A stretch of DNA of 64,000 nt from an uncultured Lachnospiraceae bacterium (GTDB lineage: Bacteria > Bacillota > Clostridia > Lachnospirales > Lachnospiraceae): positions 23,060 through 87,059 of the forward strand of contig CAMKEX010000001.1 in the NCBI GenBank assembly GCA_946411695.1, in the 5' to 3' direction. The notes beneath the pieces are model-generated. The model searched no databases, had not been told where the DNA came from, and saw only the letters and a list, made by a program, of their open reading frames with translations. Within the stretch, counting starts at the first letter, position 1; each line of letters starts with the position of its first letter. Made by a program: the position numbers and the translations under genes. Below are positions 53,536 through 62,013 of this stretch, piece after piece.

Positions 53536-54090
53536 TCACCAGATTTTCAGAAGATATCCGCCCACGATATCTATGAGAAAGAGAACAGGCAGAAGGAGGG
53601 AGACCACACGGAAGAGGGTCGTCGGCAGCATCCGGGACAGCCCTCTGATGAGCGGCACCGCGATATAGACCAGAAAAAGGCCTCCGAAGGCAAACAGCAG
53701 GATCGACCGCAGACAGACATAGCCGCCGATATTGCCCCAGTTCCATATTTCCGTGTTGTAGTCCCACAGGCGCAGACCGTCGAGGAAAGTATACAGGACC
53801 CAGCCGGTCGCGTATTCGAGCACACCGCTGACCAGCGCGCTCACTAAAAAGACAGCGGCCTTGGACCTCTGAAAATGTACGGCAATCAGGCAGATGAACA
53901 CAGAGCCGAAGCCATAGATGGGAAGCCAGGGCCCCAGGCCCTGCCCGCGCTCCACAAACATGCCGTCGTTGATGCGGTAAAAAAGCATCTCATAAATCCA
54001 TCCCGCTATGCCTCCTCCCGCAAACAAAAGGCCCAGGCAGCAGAGATTGTCAATATCACGCAGATCACGTAAGTCCATGTAGTCATTCAT
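53536..54090 (-). CDS. Putative ABC-transporter type IV (CmpB/PF06541) membrane protein
   Basis: 184 residues, about five membrane helices. Family hallmarks: GGGIAGWIYEMLFY, GPWLPIYGFGSV, SGVLEYATGWVLY, RLWDYN and NIGGYVCLRSILLF. Common in Firmicutes. The function is unknown despite the transporter label, and no ATPase is adjacent. It follows the M18 gene's start region by 56 bases on the same strand, upstream of it. Confidence 0.85.
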   Translation of the reverse strand: MNDYMDLRDLRDIDNLCCLGLLFAGGGIAGWIYEMLFYRINDGMFVERGQGLGPWLPIYGFGSVFICLIAVHFQRSKAAVFLVSALVSGVLEYATGWVLYTFLDGLRLWDYNTEIWNWGNIGGYVCLRSILLFAFGGLFLVYIAVPLIRGLSRMLPTTLFRVVSLLLPVLFLIDIVGGYLLKIW

Positions 54091-54436
54091 CTTCCGGTAT
54101 CCTCACTTTTTGCTCATTTTTTTCTACATGCCGCCCGCACATACTTCCGCATGAGCGGCAGCCGCAGGGAGAATATGCGCAGCGTGAAAAGCACACCTTT
54201 CCTGTCGGCGATTTCTCCCATGCAATCACAGCATATCTGTGCACCGGCACTGATACTGCTGCTCTATTATAACCCAAATCGGTCAAAAACGGGAGACAGA
54301 GGACAGCAATGGTAATCAGATGGCAATCAGACTCTTATTGAATGAATTTCGGCCGGATGACTTTTTTTTGAAAGAACTGGATTTTCCCGGCTTTTGTGCT
54401 ACAATGTCATTTGCTGTGTACAGGAGGAAATACATT
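54091..54436. other. 346-bp divergent spacer
   Basis: No gene. The left half is GC-rich with an ACATGCCGCCCGC motif also seen at 40745 and imperfect inverted repeats; the right half carries the promoter for the EamA gene. Confidence 0.5.
54400..54405 (+). promoter_or_regulatory. Extended -10 promoter element of the EamA gene
   Basis: TGCTACAAT is an extended -10 (TG, one base, TACAAT). The -35 is poorly defined. About 30 bases before the ATG. Confidence 0.55.
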
Positions 54437-55354
54437 ATGAATAACAGCTCTGTTTTACAGGACAAACGCATGAAGGTCTTTTTGGCGGTTTTCGTCATGA
54501 TCGGCTGGTCACTGGCCTATCCCCTGATCAAGCTAGGCTATCAGGAGTTTCAGATTGACGGCACTGATCTGGGAGGAAAGATCCTGTTTGCCGGCGTCCG
54601 CTTTTTTATGGCCGGCACTGCCGTGACGCTCTACTGCCATTTCAAAAAAATAAAATCGGATATCACCGGCTCGGGCGACATCGCCTGGCTGGTCCTGCTG
54701 GGTATCGTAAACACCGCCCTGCATTACATGTTTGCCTATATAGGACTCGGATACAACAGCAGCGCCAGATCCACGATCCTGGATTCCATGGGAGGCTTTA
54801 TCCTGATCCTGCTCTCGACCCTGATCTTCCCGGATGACAGGATGAACTGGAGGAAGGCTCTCGGAATCATCCTGGGCGTAGCCGGAATCATCTCCATCAA
54901 TATCCAGCCGGGCGCGGACTTTTTTTCCGACGTCACATTTATGGGAGACGGCATGATCCTGCTCAATGCCTGCTGCACAGCCCTGGGCGGTCTGATCACC
55001 AGAGTCGTGTCCCGCAGAATGAACATCACCCGCGCGACAGGATACAGCATGCAGATCGGCGGTGCTCTGCTGCTTCTGACCGCTCTCGTGATCCGTCCCC
55101 GGACTGCATGGGTATTCACACCTGCGGGCGTCTTTATCCTGCTCTGTCTGATCACCATCTCCGCAGTGTGCTTCGCCATTTACAACGCACTGCTGTCCTG
55201 CCATCCGATCAGCGAGATTGCCATTTACAATGCCCTGATCCCCGTGCTGGGTGTCATTTTTGCGGCTCTGCTTCTGCATGAAAAGCTCAGACTCCAGTAT
55301 ATTATTGCGGTCATTCTGGTTGCGGTGGGTATACACGTCGTAAACAAAAGGTAG
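54437..55354 (+). CDS. DMT-superfamily (EamA) transporter
   Basis: 305 residues from the ATG at 54437 after AGGAGG. Ten membrane helices as two EamA repeats (GWSLAYPLIKLGYQ in the first; ALLSCHPISEIAIYNALIPVLGVIFAALLLHEKL in the second). It is probably an exporter or importer of a small metabolite. It sits directly before a thiC remnant, so a thiamine-related substrate is a guess only. Confidence 0.88.
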   Translation: MNNSSVLQDKRMKVFLAVFVMIGWSLAYPLIKLGYQEFQIDGTDLGGKILFAGVRFFMAGTAVTLYCHFKKIKSDITGSGDIAWLVLLGIVNTALHYMFAYIGLGYNSSARSTILDSMGGFILILLSTLIFPDDRMNWRKALGIILGVAGIISINIQPGADFFSDVTFMGDGMILLNACCTALGGLITRVVSRRMNITRATGYSMQIGGALLLLTALVIRPRTAWVFTPAGVFILLCLITISAVCFAIYNALLSCHPISEIAIYNALIPVLGVIFAALLLHEKLRLQYIIAVILVAVGIHVVNKR

Positions 55355-55578
55355 ATCCCCATGCCCGCGACATCGACGACAGAATGGGCGATGTACGCCG
55401 CGTCCTTGACTGGGATGCCCAGTTCGAGTGCGCGCTTGATCCCGTGACCGCAAAGGCGATCCGCGATTCACGCCGTCCGGAAGACGATCACAGCGACACC
55501 TGCAGCATGTGCGGCAAGTTCTGTGCTGTCCGCAGCATGAACAAAGCACTGGCAGGCGAATACATCGATATCCTGTAA
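55355..55578 (+). pseudogene. thiC: 3' remnant of thiC (phosphomethylpyrimidine synthase)
   Basis: The frame from right after the EamA stop reads ARDIDDRMGDVRRVLDWDAQ and ends with the ThiC C-terminal cluster motif CSMCGKFCAVR and EYIDIL. Only about 74 of more than 430 residues remain. No ribosome site or proper start exists (an ATG at 55384 is internal). The catalytic barrel is gone, so this is a deletion remnant; the junction is at the EamA gene's end. Confidence 0.85.
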
Positions 55579-55628
55579 AAGGCTTGAAGAAGCTGACCAG
55601 GCTGTAAACAGCGTAAATGCTTTCCTTA

Positions 55629-55940
55629 TCACATCCGGATGATCCTGCGCAGCTGCTCCACAGCTGCCGGCAGGTCCTCCGGAGATCCTATCCTGACACG
55701 CCGGTTTTCCGGAACAGCCAGGTTAAATTCACTGGTACAGGCATTCGGACATCCATGGACCACCAGCAGCGCGGCGTATCGGATGCCGCTCTGCGCAGTC
55801 ACAAACGATGCCTCAGGCAGAAGGCCGGGCAGCCGGCGCACCAGATCATCCCGGTCATAGGTCAGATTACAGGCTCCGCAGAGACGGAGTCCTATCTCAG
55901 GAAGCTTTTTTCCGGGGGCAGTACTTTCAGAGAGGCACAT
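55629..55940 (-). CDS. Small cysteine-motif protein of unknown function
   Basis: 103 residues with a strong AGGAGG site. Two Cys pairs: LRLCGACNLTYDRDD (C-x2-C) and VHGCPNACTSE (C-x3-C), suggesting metal or cluster binding. The rest is a small alpha/beta fold (FVTAQSGIRYAALLVVHGC). No signal. I do not recognise a named family. The gene starts 92 bases from a structured element. Confidence 0.6.
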   Translation of the reverse strand: MCLSESTAPGKKLPEIGLRLCGACNLTYDRDDLVRRLPGLLPEASFVTAQSGIRYAALLVVHGCPNACTSEFNLAVPENRRVRIGSPEDLPAAVEQLRRIIRM

Positions 55941-56023
55941 CTTAATTCTTCCACCTCCTTGCAGCAGGTGAATCTGTATAGGCAGGTAAATTAATATAGG
56001 TATGTAAATCCGTATAGGTATAT

Positions 56024-56203
56024 AAATAAAGGTAACTATTCAGCTTTCCACGGCTCGCAATGACAGGCATTGCTCGCTGTGGAAAGTCCGGGGGGCTCCG
56101 CCCCCAGGCCTTCACCGGATTATGTCTCAAACCTGTCCGGTGAGCAAGCTTCCCGACCAGGTTTGATCCAAAATCCGGTGAAGCTGAATAGTTACAAATA
56201 AAG
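56024..56203. mobile_element. MITE-like element with 15-bp inverted ends
   Basis: GTAACTATTCAGCTT (56032-56046) and AAGCTGAATAGTTAC (56181-56195) are perfect inverted ends of a 164-bp unit. An 8-bp direct repeat AAATAAAG flanks it (56024-56031 and 56196-56203), like a target-site duplication. Inside are three hairpins: TTTCCAC/GTGGAAA with GCAATG/CATTGC nested; GGGGG/CCCCC; and CACCGGATT/AATCCGGTG with CAAACCTG/CAGGTTTG nested. No coding. Confidence 0.7.
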
Positions 56204-56206
56204 TAA

Positions 56207-56254
56207 CAAAAAGGCACTTTGAAAGACCCTGAAGTCACTCAAAGCGCCTTTTTT
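56207..56254 (-). terminator. Terminator of the DUF805 gene
   Basis: AAGGCACTTTGA pairs with TCAAAGCGCCTT (one mismatch). T runs on both sides make it bidirectional. Confidence 0.8.
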
Positions 56255-56338
56255 CAGGCCATTTTATTATATGCCGGAAGAATCTTCTGCCAGTATCTTT
56301 TCAAAAGTCTCTTCTCCGGCAGGATCGGAAGATTCCGA

Positions 56339-57091
56339 TCAGATGACAGGATATTTGGGGCTCATGCCGAACTGATTCTCTCCGGGCTGGCTGTCTGTCA
56401 GTTCAAATACCAGCAGTACGATACTGCCGACGCAGGGGACCAGGTTGAGGAAAAACCATGCGCCCGATTTCCCGATATCATGCATGCGGCGCCAGAAGAC
56501 TGCAAGCGAAGGTATAAAGGTAGCCAGCGAGAAGATCGACATCAAAATATTGGGCCCATCTTCAGGCGATGCTCCCAGGATGATCTTTCCCAGAACAGCG
56601 AGGATTCCCTGCACTATACAAATAAACAATGTATAGAACCAGTACTCACTTCTTCTGGCACGGCCTTCGAAGGTTGCGTACTTTGAAAAACAGGTCTGGA
56701 TCGCTTCTACAAAACCTACACCGGGAGTCGGTCCTCCGATTTGTCCCGAAGTACCCGCTGAGTAAGCCGGACCATAGGATGCACCGGATCCATAAGCAGG
56801 ACCGGTCTGCTGCTGGCCGCCATAGGAGTAGGACTGCTGGGTCTGGGCCTGCTGGCCGTCGCCATAGCTGTATGTCTCCTGGGATTGCTGGCTACCGCTG
56901 TTTGCATTCTGCTGCTGAGATTCAGTATGCAGGTCGCCGGCTGAAAACAGATTTTGATGAACGGAATCACCGGCTGCACTCTGAAAATCCTGTGCAGCCT
57001 GGGAGACTGCCTGCATATGAGGTGCCCCGCAGTTCTCACAGAACTTTGCGTCGTCAGCAATTACCGATCCACAGTTTCCACAATATGCCAT
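56339..57091 (-). CDS. DUF805 membrane protein with zinc ribbon
   Basis: 250 residues. N-terminal zinc ribbon YCGNCG/FCENCG (residues 3-23), a long Gln/Ser/Gly/Tyr-rich linker (30-125), then the DUF805 domain with about four helices and the family motifs FEGRARRSEYWFY and VFWRRMHDIGKSG. Probable integral membrane protein, function unknown. Confidence 0.9.
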   Translation of the reverse strand: MAYCGNCGSVIADDAKFCENCGAPHMQAVSQAAQDFQSAAGDSVHQNLFSAGDLHTESQQQNANSGSQQSQETYSYGDGQQAQTQQSYSYGGQQQTGPAYGSGASYGPAYSAGTSGQIGGPTPGVGFVEAIQTCFSKYATFEGRARRSEYWFYTLFICIVQGILAVLGKIILGASPEDGPNILMSIFSLATFIPSLAVFWRRMHDIGKSGAWFFLNLVPCVGSIVLLVFELTDSQPGENQFGMSPKYPVI

Positions 57092-57277
57092 AATAATAGT
57101 TCCTTTCCGTCTTTTTCATCATTCTGTCCATGCTCCGGATGAGCACGATCAATTCTTGTCAATATGGGATTGTACCACCATTCAGCGGATGTAAAAAGAT
57201 GTCCTCCCATAAAAATTTACAGTTTTGAAGAAATTTTGTCCATGAATCTCCCGGTCCCCTCCGAAAAAGCTGCCTCT

Positions 57278-58087
57278 CTACTGCTTTTTTTCCAGCCACC
57301 TGATCCGCTCTGCGGTGTATCTTTCAATCTCCTTCCACAGGCTGTGCAGCTGCTTCTTGTGAGCACATAGTTTTTCCGTACAGTTTTCACAGTGCAGATA
57401 CCCGTTTGTGACAGGGGAAAACCGTTCAGGGTGCAGATAGAATGTGATCTCCCACCGCAGCATCAGAATGACCGACATGACCAGCAGAGTCCATGAATAG
57501 GTTTTTCTGACGAAGAACAGGGGCGTGAAGATCATGGCATAGTCCCAGTTATAAATCCGGCAGGAGCTGCAGCACTTGTTTTTCATAAACCAGCTCTGAA
57601 AAGGGCAGAAAAACAGGATACAGATCATATCGCAGACGGAGTAGGCGCAGCTGATCAGGATCATGATACCGTCATCAAAAATGCCGGACATGTACAAGGC
57701 ACCGAAAACGGCATTGAAGCAGATCCAGATCAGAGCCACCAGCATGGTGCCGTTGTTGTCCTGAATCAGGATCCTCGTCTTGCCGGTACGTATATAGTTT
57801 CGGGCAAACTGCTTCTGACAGCCGGGGCTTTCCAGCCTGGAAGGGAAAAACCGCAGGATCATCTCTACCGTAAAGACGACCCACAGGACAATCAGGACAG
57901 CGGGTCTGCTCTCAAGAAGGTCTGTGATCTCACCCCCCGAACCGCCTTTGCCGAGTCTGAAACGGATATACAATATAAGGACTGCAAGCAAAAGCACCGA
58001 CCGGTAGACAAGCCGGAAATAGTGATACATACCCACAGGTGTGAGTTTCACACGCATGCTGCCTCTGCGTGCTCTTTTCTCTGTCAT
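57278..58087 (-). CDS. Membrane protein of unknown function with cysteine motifs
   Basis: 269 residues, about five to six membrane helices. Cysteines cluster in KNKCCSSCRIYNWD and HCENCTEKLC, suggesting a metal site on the cytosolic loops. No family recognised. Good AGAGG site. Neighbours do not indicate a role. Confidence 0.6.
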   Translation of the reverse strand: MTEKRARRGSMRVKLTPVGMYHYFRLVYRSVLLLAVLILYIRFRLGKGGSGGEITDLLESRPAVLIVLWVVFTVEMILRFFPSRLESPGCQKQFARNYIRTGKTRILIQDNNGTMLVALIWICFNAVFGALYMSGIFDDGIMILISCAYSVCDMICILFFCPFQSWFMKNKCCSSCRIYNWDYAMIFTPLFFVRKTYSWTLLVMSVILMLRWEITFYLHPERFSPVTNGYLHCENCTEKLCAHKKQLHSLWKEIERYTAERIRWLEKKQ

Positions 58088-58123
58088 TTTGCCATCCTCT
58101 TTAAAGTAAGAATTGAGACGCCG

Positions 58124-58143
58124 GGGACGGTTCTGACTGTCCC
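58124..58143. repeat. Short REP-like palindrome, copy 1
   Basis: GGGACGGTTCTGACTGTCCC, between genes. A near copy is at 61919-61938. Confidence 0.7.
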
Positions 58144-58189
58144 GCTCTTCCTGAGGACTCCTTGTTTACTTACATCTTCCGCAATCAGC

Positions 58190-59290
58190 TCACACCTGGT
58201 AGAGGGAGAGGAAGTCTCTGTCTGTCTTCCATTTTTCGATGTTTTCTTCCTCAATGCGGGCAAATGGATTATCCTTTCCGATCTTGATCAGATCCTCCAG
58301 ATAACCGACAGTGGCGGAGGCATTGATCAGTCTGTGCTCGACGAGGGAGGCCAGTATGGTCTGCCTCTGTTTGTCACTCAGATTTGCCAGGTCAAAAATC
58401 GTGTAGCCGTACTGCTCCATGAGGGCGCGGGGATTGGTCGAATAGGCGGGATTTTTAAACTCCTTCTCGTAATCTTTTTTGGCCAGCATTCTGCAGAGCG
58501 GAACGCCCTCTTTCTTCATGGACACTGCCTCTCTGAGCAATGTGTAGTAATGGCCGCACTCCTCACAGTATCCCACTCCGAATGTATGGAATTTTCGTCT
58601 GCCCTCCGCATCCATCAGGACAGCCAGTCCCTTTCCGGGAGTGATCGTGTGGCCTTCGTGCAGGCATTTGATCATCTGCACCTGGATCACCTTGTTCTCG
58701 TATCCGATCGGAAAGACGGGTTCGACAGGGGTATTCACTTCCGCCCTGATCTTGAGAACGTCCTCCATCAGGCTGAGAGCATTATCGTATACTTTCTTCT
58801 TCTCATCATTGGAAAGGATCCAAGTGATTCTGTCAAAAGCCTCCGGGTTCTCCTGCACAAAGGAGAAGACGGTGCGGACCGCGATCGCCGCCGCTTTTTC
58901 AACAGGGACTTTACGTTTGCCGGTCCCGATCGAAGAAAGACCTATGGAGCGGATCCCGCAGGAAGAAGCGATCTGCAGTACATTTTTATAGCAGGATTCC
59001 AGAACCTTTTGCTCGCCGTGACGTCCGTCTTTCCATACCGGCGCGACCGTGTGGATAATATATTTGCAGGGAAGAGCATAGGCATCTGTTATTCTGGCTT
59101 CTCCGGGCCTGCATCCGCCCAGTTTCTCACAGGCTGTCCGCAGCTGATCGCCGGCCGCTTTATGAACGGCACCATTCATGCCGCCATCTCCAAAGAGCTC
59201 CTCATTAGAAGAATTGACAATGGCATCTGCGAAATCTGCTTTTGTAATGTCGCCGGATAATGTATTGATCTCAGTGCGGTTCATTCTCAT
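58190..59290 (-). CDS. Macro domain protein with C-terminal extension
   Basis: Macro domain in residues 1-170: NTLSGDITKADFADAIVNSSNEEL, then GDGGMNGAVHKAAG and SSIGTGKRKVP contact ADP-ribose in the family. Residues 185-366 are an additional domain with a CEECGH motif and a charged helical C-terminus that I do not recognise. Start at 59290 (MRMNRTE); an in-frame earlier start is possible. It may hydrolyse or read ADP-ribosylation. No toxin partner adjoins. Confidence 0.85.
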   Translation of the reverse strand: MRMNRTEINTLSGDITKADFADAIVNSSNEELFGDGGMNGAVHKAAGDQLRTACEKLGGCRPGEARITDAYALPCKYIIHTVAPVWKDGRHGEQKVLESCYKNVLQIASSCGIRSIGLSSIGTGKRKVPVEKAAAIAVRTVFSFVQENPEAFDRITWILSNDEKKKVYDNALSLMEDVLKIRAEVNTPVEPVFPIGYENKVIQVQMIKCLHEGHTITPGKGLAVLMDAEGRRKFHTFGVGYCEECGHYYTLLREAVSMKKEGVPLCRMLAKKDYEKEFKNPAYSTNPRALMEQYGYTIFDLANLSDKQRQTILASLVEHRLINASATVGYLEDLIKIGKDNPFARIEEENIEKWKTDRDFLSLYQV

Positions 59291-59442
59291 ATTGCTCTTT
59301 AGCTCTCCTTTCAAATCCGGGTGTCCTGCCGTCACAGCGGTCTCCTGTCATGTTCGCGGAACTCAGCCTCTTGCCGGTCATAGGGTTATTGCGTCATAGT
59401 ATCGTGCGGTCACAGCAGTCCCCTGTTCCCGCCGCGGAATCC

Positions 59443-61116
59443 TCACACAATTATGTCATATTTCACGATATTGCGGAAGAAGGCTTTGCCGTTTTCCGCA
59501 AAGAACTGAACCCCTGTATCTGTATCAAGGTCAGGGTAGACATTTCCCGTCATGACATGACGGCCGCCGTCAATAAAGGCCTCGATCGAGCTGACATCCA
59601 GAAACACCTGCAGTTCCACGACATCAACCGCTCCGATGCTGCAGACCCTGCGGTGGACATCCTCTTCCTGGCCGGTAAAGGGAATACCCGACCTGGTGCG
59701 GTCAAATACGATCTCACCCGTTTCTCTGTCATAATACAGAAGCGTCTCGTGTTCACTGCCGCAGAACAGCTTCAGCCCCGCCCTTGCAGCTGTGCCCGGT
59801 TCAATGGTGACCGACAGTTCAATGGTGCTGCCGCCGATCCCATCTATGCAGACACTGGTTTCGTCTGCCTCAAGGGATGAGGCGGTGACCTTGTTGCAGC
59901 GATAGTTTTCTATCTCAGTGACCGGTCTCTGGATCAGAGTATCCCCCTCGACATACAGTTCGCGGGGCAGTGTATAGGTGCCCGCCCAGCCCTCTTCCCG
60001 GGTCGGGAAGTTGCGGTCCCACATCTCCTTCCATGCGATCATGATGACACGGTCATCCGGCATACGGAGTGTCTGGGCGGCATAAAAGTCAAATCCGCTG
60101 TCCACTTCACCGATTTTGTCGATTCTGAAACGCCCGGTCTCAAAATTCAGCTCGCCGATCAGATAGATACCGGAGTGGACATTCTGATAAAGGCTTCCCA
60201 TCCGGGGAAGGTTCTGAGGACTGGAAAGAATGACCTCCTTACCGTCCATACAGATATAATCAGGACATTCGTAGACACCGTTCAGTGTGAAATATTCCCC
60301 GGCCATGGGGATCTGTCCCTCGGTGTCCTCATCAATCAGATGACCGACATATTCCCAGTGAAACAGGTCTTTGCTCCTTGCAAGAATCAGGTTCCCATAT
60401 CCCTCCTTCTCCTTCTCCTCCTCTTCCGCACCGGAAAGAGAACCGGCAGAAACCGGATGTATTTGCAGTTCGGTGCTGCTGCCGGACACAAAATCCGTTT
60501 CTTGCAGAGATACCCCCGGATCATCCGGATCAACGCTGCTGCCGGAGACACTTCCTGAAGGTGCGTGGGATATCCCTGCAGTCCGCTCTGCCCCGGCTGC
60601 CTGTGCGGCTTTTGCAGCCGCCAGTTCTTCCCTGGTCAGGACACGCGCACCAGCGATAAAATAAAAATCATCGCCGATACGGAACAGCCTGGGATCCCGG
60701 CAGTCCGTCTCTGTGACCTCCAGATCCAACATACCTGACGTCAGGATCGGATTATCAGGATTTTTGTCAAAATGAACACCGCCGTCCGTGGAAACAGCAA
60801 GACATTGCCGCTGCCGTTCCGGCTGAGCTGCTGTATACATCAGCCACAGGTCACCGTCTTTTTCAATCGTACTGCCGGAACAGCACCCGCAGATCACTTC
60901 ATAATCCTGATCCGGCACCAGCACGACAGGAAGGTTCTCCCATTTTATGAAATCTTTGGTGGTAAAATGCCCCCAGTGCATCGTCCCCCACTCAGCCTTG
61001 TGCGGATAGTGCTGAAAAAACAGATGTGCTTTTCCGTCATAATAAATGGTTCCGTTCGGATCATTCGACCAGCCGGACTGAACACTTGCATGGTATGTCG
61101 GCCTGTAGCTACGCAT
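59443..61116 (-). CDS. Glycoside hydrolase family 32 (sucrose/fructan hydrolase)
   Basis: No signal peptide, so likely intracellular sucrose(-phosphate) or fructo-oligosaccharide hydrolase. The nucleophile is in WSNDPNG (residues 17-23), the stabiliser in CRDPRLF and the acid/base in ECPDYI; FQHYP and the C-terminal beta-sandwich are also present. 557 residues from the ATG at 61116 after AAAGGAG (a TTG is two codons upstream). A disordered insertion (about 165-240, Ala/Ser/Glu-rich) interrupts the five-bladed propeller. No PTS or kinase adjacent. Confidence 0.93.
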   Translation of the reverse strand: MRSYRPTYHASVQSGWSNDPNGTIYYDGKAHLFFQHYPHKAEWGTMHWGHFTTKDFIKWENLPVVLVPDQDYEVICGCCSGSTIEKDGDLWLMYTAAQPERQRQCLAVSTDGGVHFDKNPDNPILTSGMLDLEVTETDCRDPRLFRIGDDFYFIAGARVLTREELAAAKAAQAAGAERTAGISHAPSGSVSGSSVDPDDPGVSLQETDFVSGSSTELQIHPVSAGSLSGAEEEEKEKEGYGNLILARSKDLFHWEYVGHLIDEDTEGQIPMAGEYFTLNGVYECPDYICMDGKEVILSSPQNLPRMGSLYQNVHSGIYLIGELNFETGRFRIDKIGEVDSGFDFYAAQTLRMPDDRVIMIAWKEMWDRNFPTREEGWAGTYTLPRELYVEGDTLIQRPVTEIENYRCNKVTASSLEADETSVCIDGIGGSTIELSVTIEPGTAARAGLKLFCGSEHETLLYYDRETGEIVFDRTRSGIPFTGQEEDVHRRVCSIGAVDVVELQVFLDVSSIEAFIDGGRHVMTGNVYPDLDTDTGVQFFAENGKAFFRNIVKYDIIV

Positions 61117-61240
61117 CTTCAATCTCCTTTTAACAAGAAAACCTCATACATCTTACAATAGTAACAAAAATCTATTTTTGAGAACCAATATATCCATTGG
61201 TAATTTACATTTTCCCTTGGTGACAAGTACCTTTCATGAT

Positions 61241-61268
61241 AAAAGACGGGGCAGATACTTCTGCCCCG
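61241..61268 (-). terminator. Terminator of the DUF1653 gene
   Basis: CGGGGCAGA and TCTGCCCCG pair perfectly around 5 bases; on the minus strand TCTTTT follows. Confidence 0.8.
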
Positions 61269-61379
61269 TGACTGTTTACTTTGTTTTCCCACCATGATGC
61301 AACTAATTATTCTTGGCGCCGGGACCCAGCCCGGCCCACCGGGAATGATTATCATTATTCTGTTCGTTTGAACTGCCGT

Positions 61380-61637
61380 TTATGCATCATCCCAGTTGTG
61401 GATCGCATCAGCGATTCTGCTGAAACGAGGATACTCAGTGCCATCAATTTCAACTGTCTCATTCCACATGGCTGCAGGCCTCACCCAGACTTCCTCATCT
61501 CCGTACAGGGCGCGATAGACCACCATCGGCTCTGAAGTCTCGCTGTGTTTGGCAATATAAAGAACCTCGTACTCTTTGCCCTTGAAATGCCTGTATTTAC
61601 CCGGAAGGATCGTGTTTAATGCCTGTTCAAAGTCCAT
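61380..61637 (-). CDS. DUF1653 protein
   Basis: 85 residues. GKYRHFKGKEYEVLYIAKHSET and VVYRALYGDEEVWVRP match the DUF1653 family of small proteins with no known function. AAGGGG site. Single gene with its own terminator. Confidence 0.9.
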   Translation of the reverse strand: MDFEQALNTILPGKYRHFKGKEYEVLYIAKHSETSEPMVVYRALYGDEEVWVRPAAMWNETVEIDGTEYPRFSRIADAIHNWDDA

Positions 61638-62013
61638 AACCTACCCCTTTCTATTTGTAAAATACCATCAAAAAGACGAATGAATACTGCTCCGGAACAG
61701 CTCGATCTGAAGACTGCACCGCTGTTTTTATTATACCCTAATCTTATCTATTTAGGGGTAAAAAATTAACAATTACCCGAAAGATACCCGAATACAGCCC
61801 GGCAAGTACCGGAATACAGCCCGGGGCACCGGGAAGGGACCTTTCTGCTTGTCCCAGGCGGGTAGAGACGGTTCCGGGACACGATCCGGGACACGTGACG
61901 GTTCCGGGACATGTAAAAGGGACGGTTCTGATTGTTCCGGAACCGCCCCTCAATGACACTCTCCTAATGAAAAGGTCCTTCTCTAATTAACAGTTAACAG
62001 TATATTTATCTTC
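61638..62013. other. 376-bp spacer with short repeats
   Basis: No gene. 61780-61840 has a degenerate ACCCGAATACAGCCCGG-type repeat; 61860-61930 repeats ACGGTTCCGGGACA. The right end is AT-rich. Confidence 0.5.
61918..61949 (-). terminator. Terminator of the surface protein gene and REP-like copy 2
   Basis: GGGACGGTTC pairs with GAACCGCCCC (one G-T), followed on the minus strand by TTTT. It contains GGGACGGTTCTGATTGTTCC, similar to 58124-58143. Confidence 0.65.

Noticed and set aside
54533-55549. 338-codon minus-strand frame across the EamA gene and thiC remnant
   Set aside because: Antisense, very His/Asp/Gln-rich, no family.
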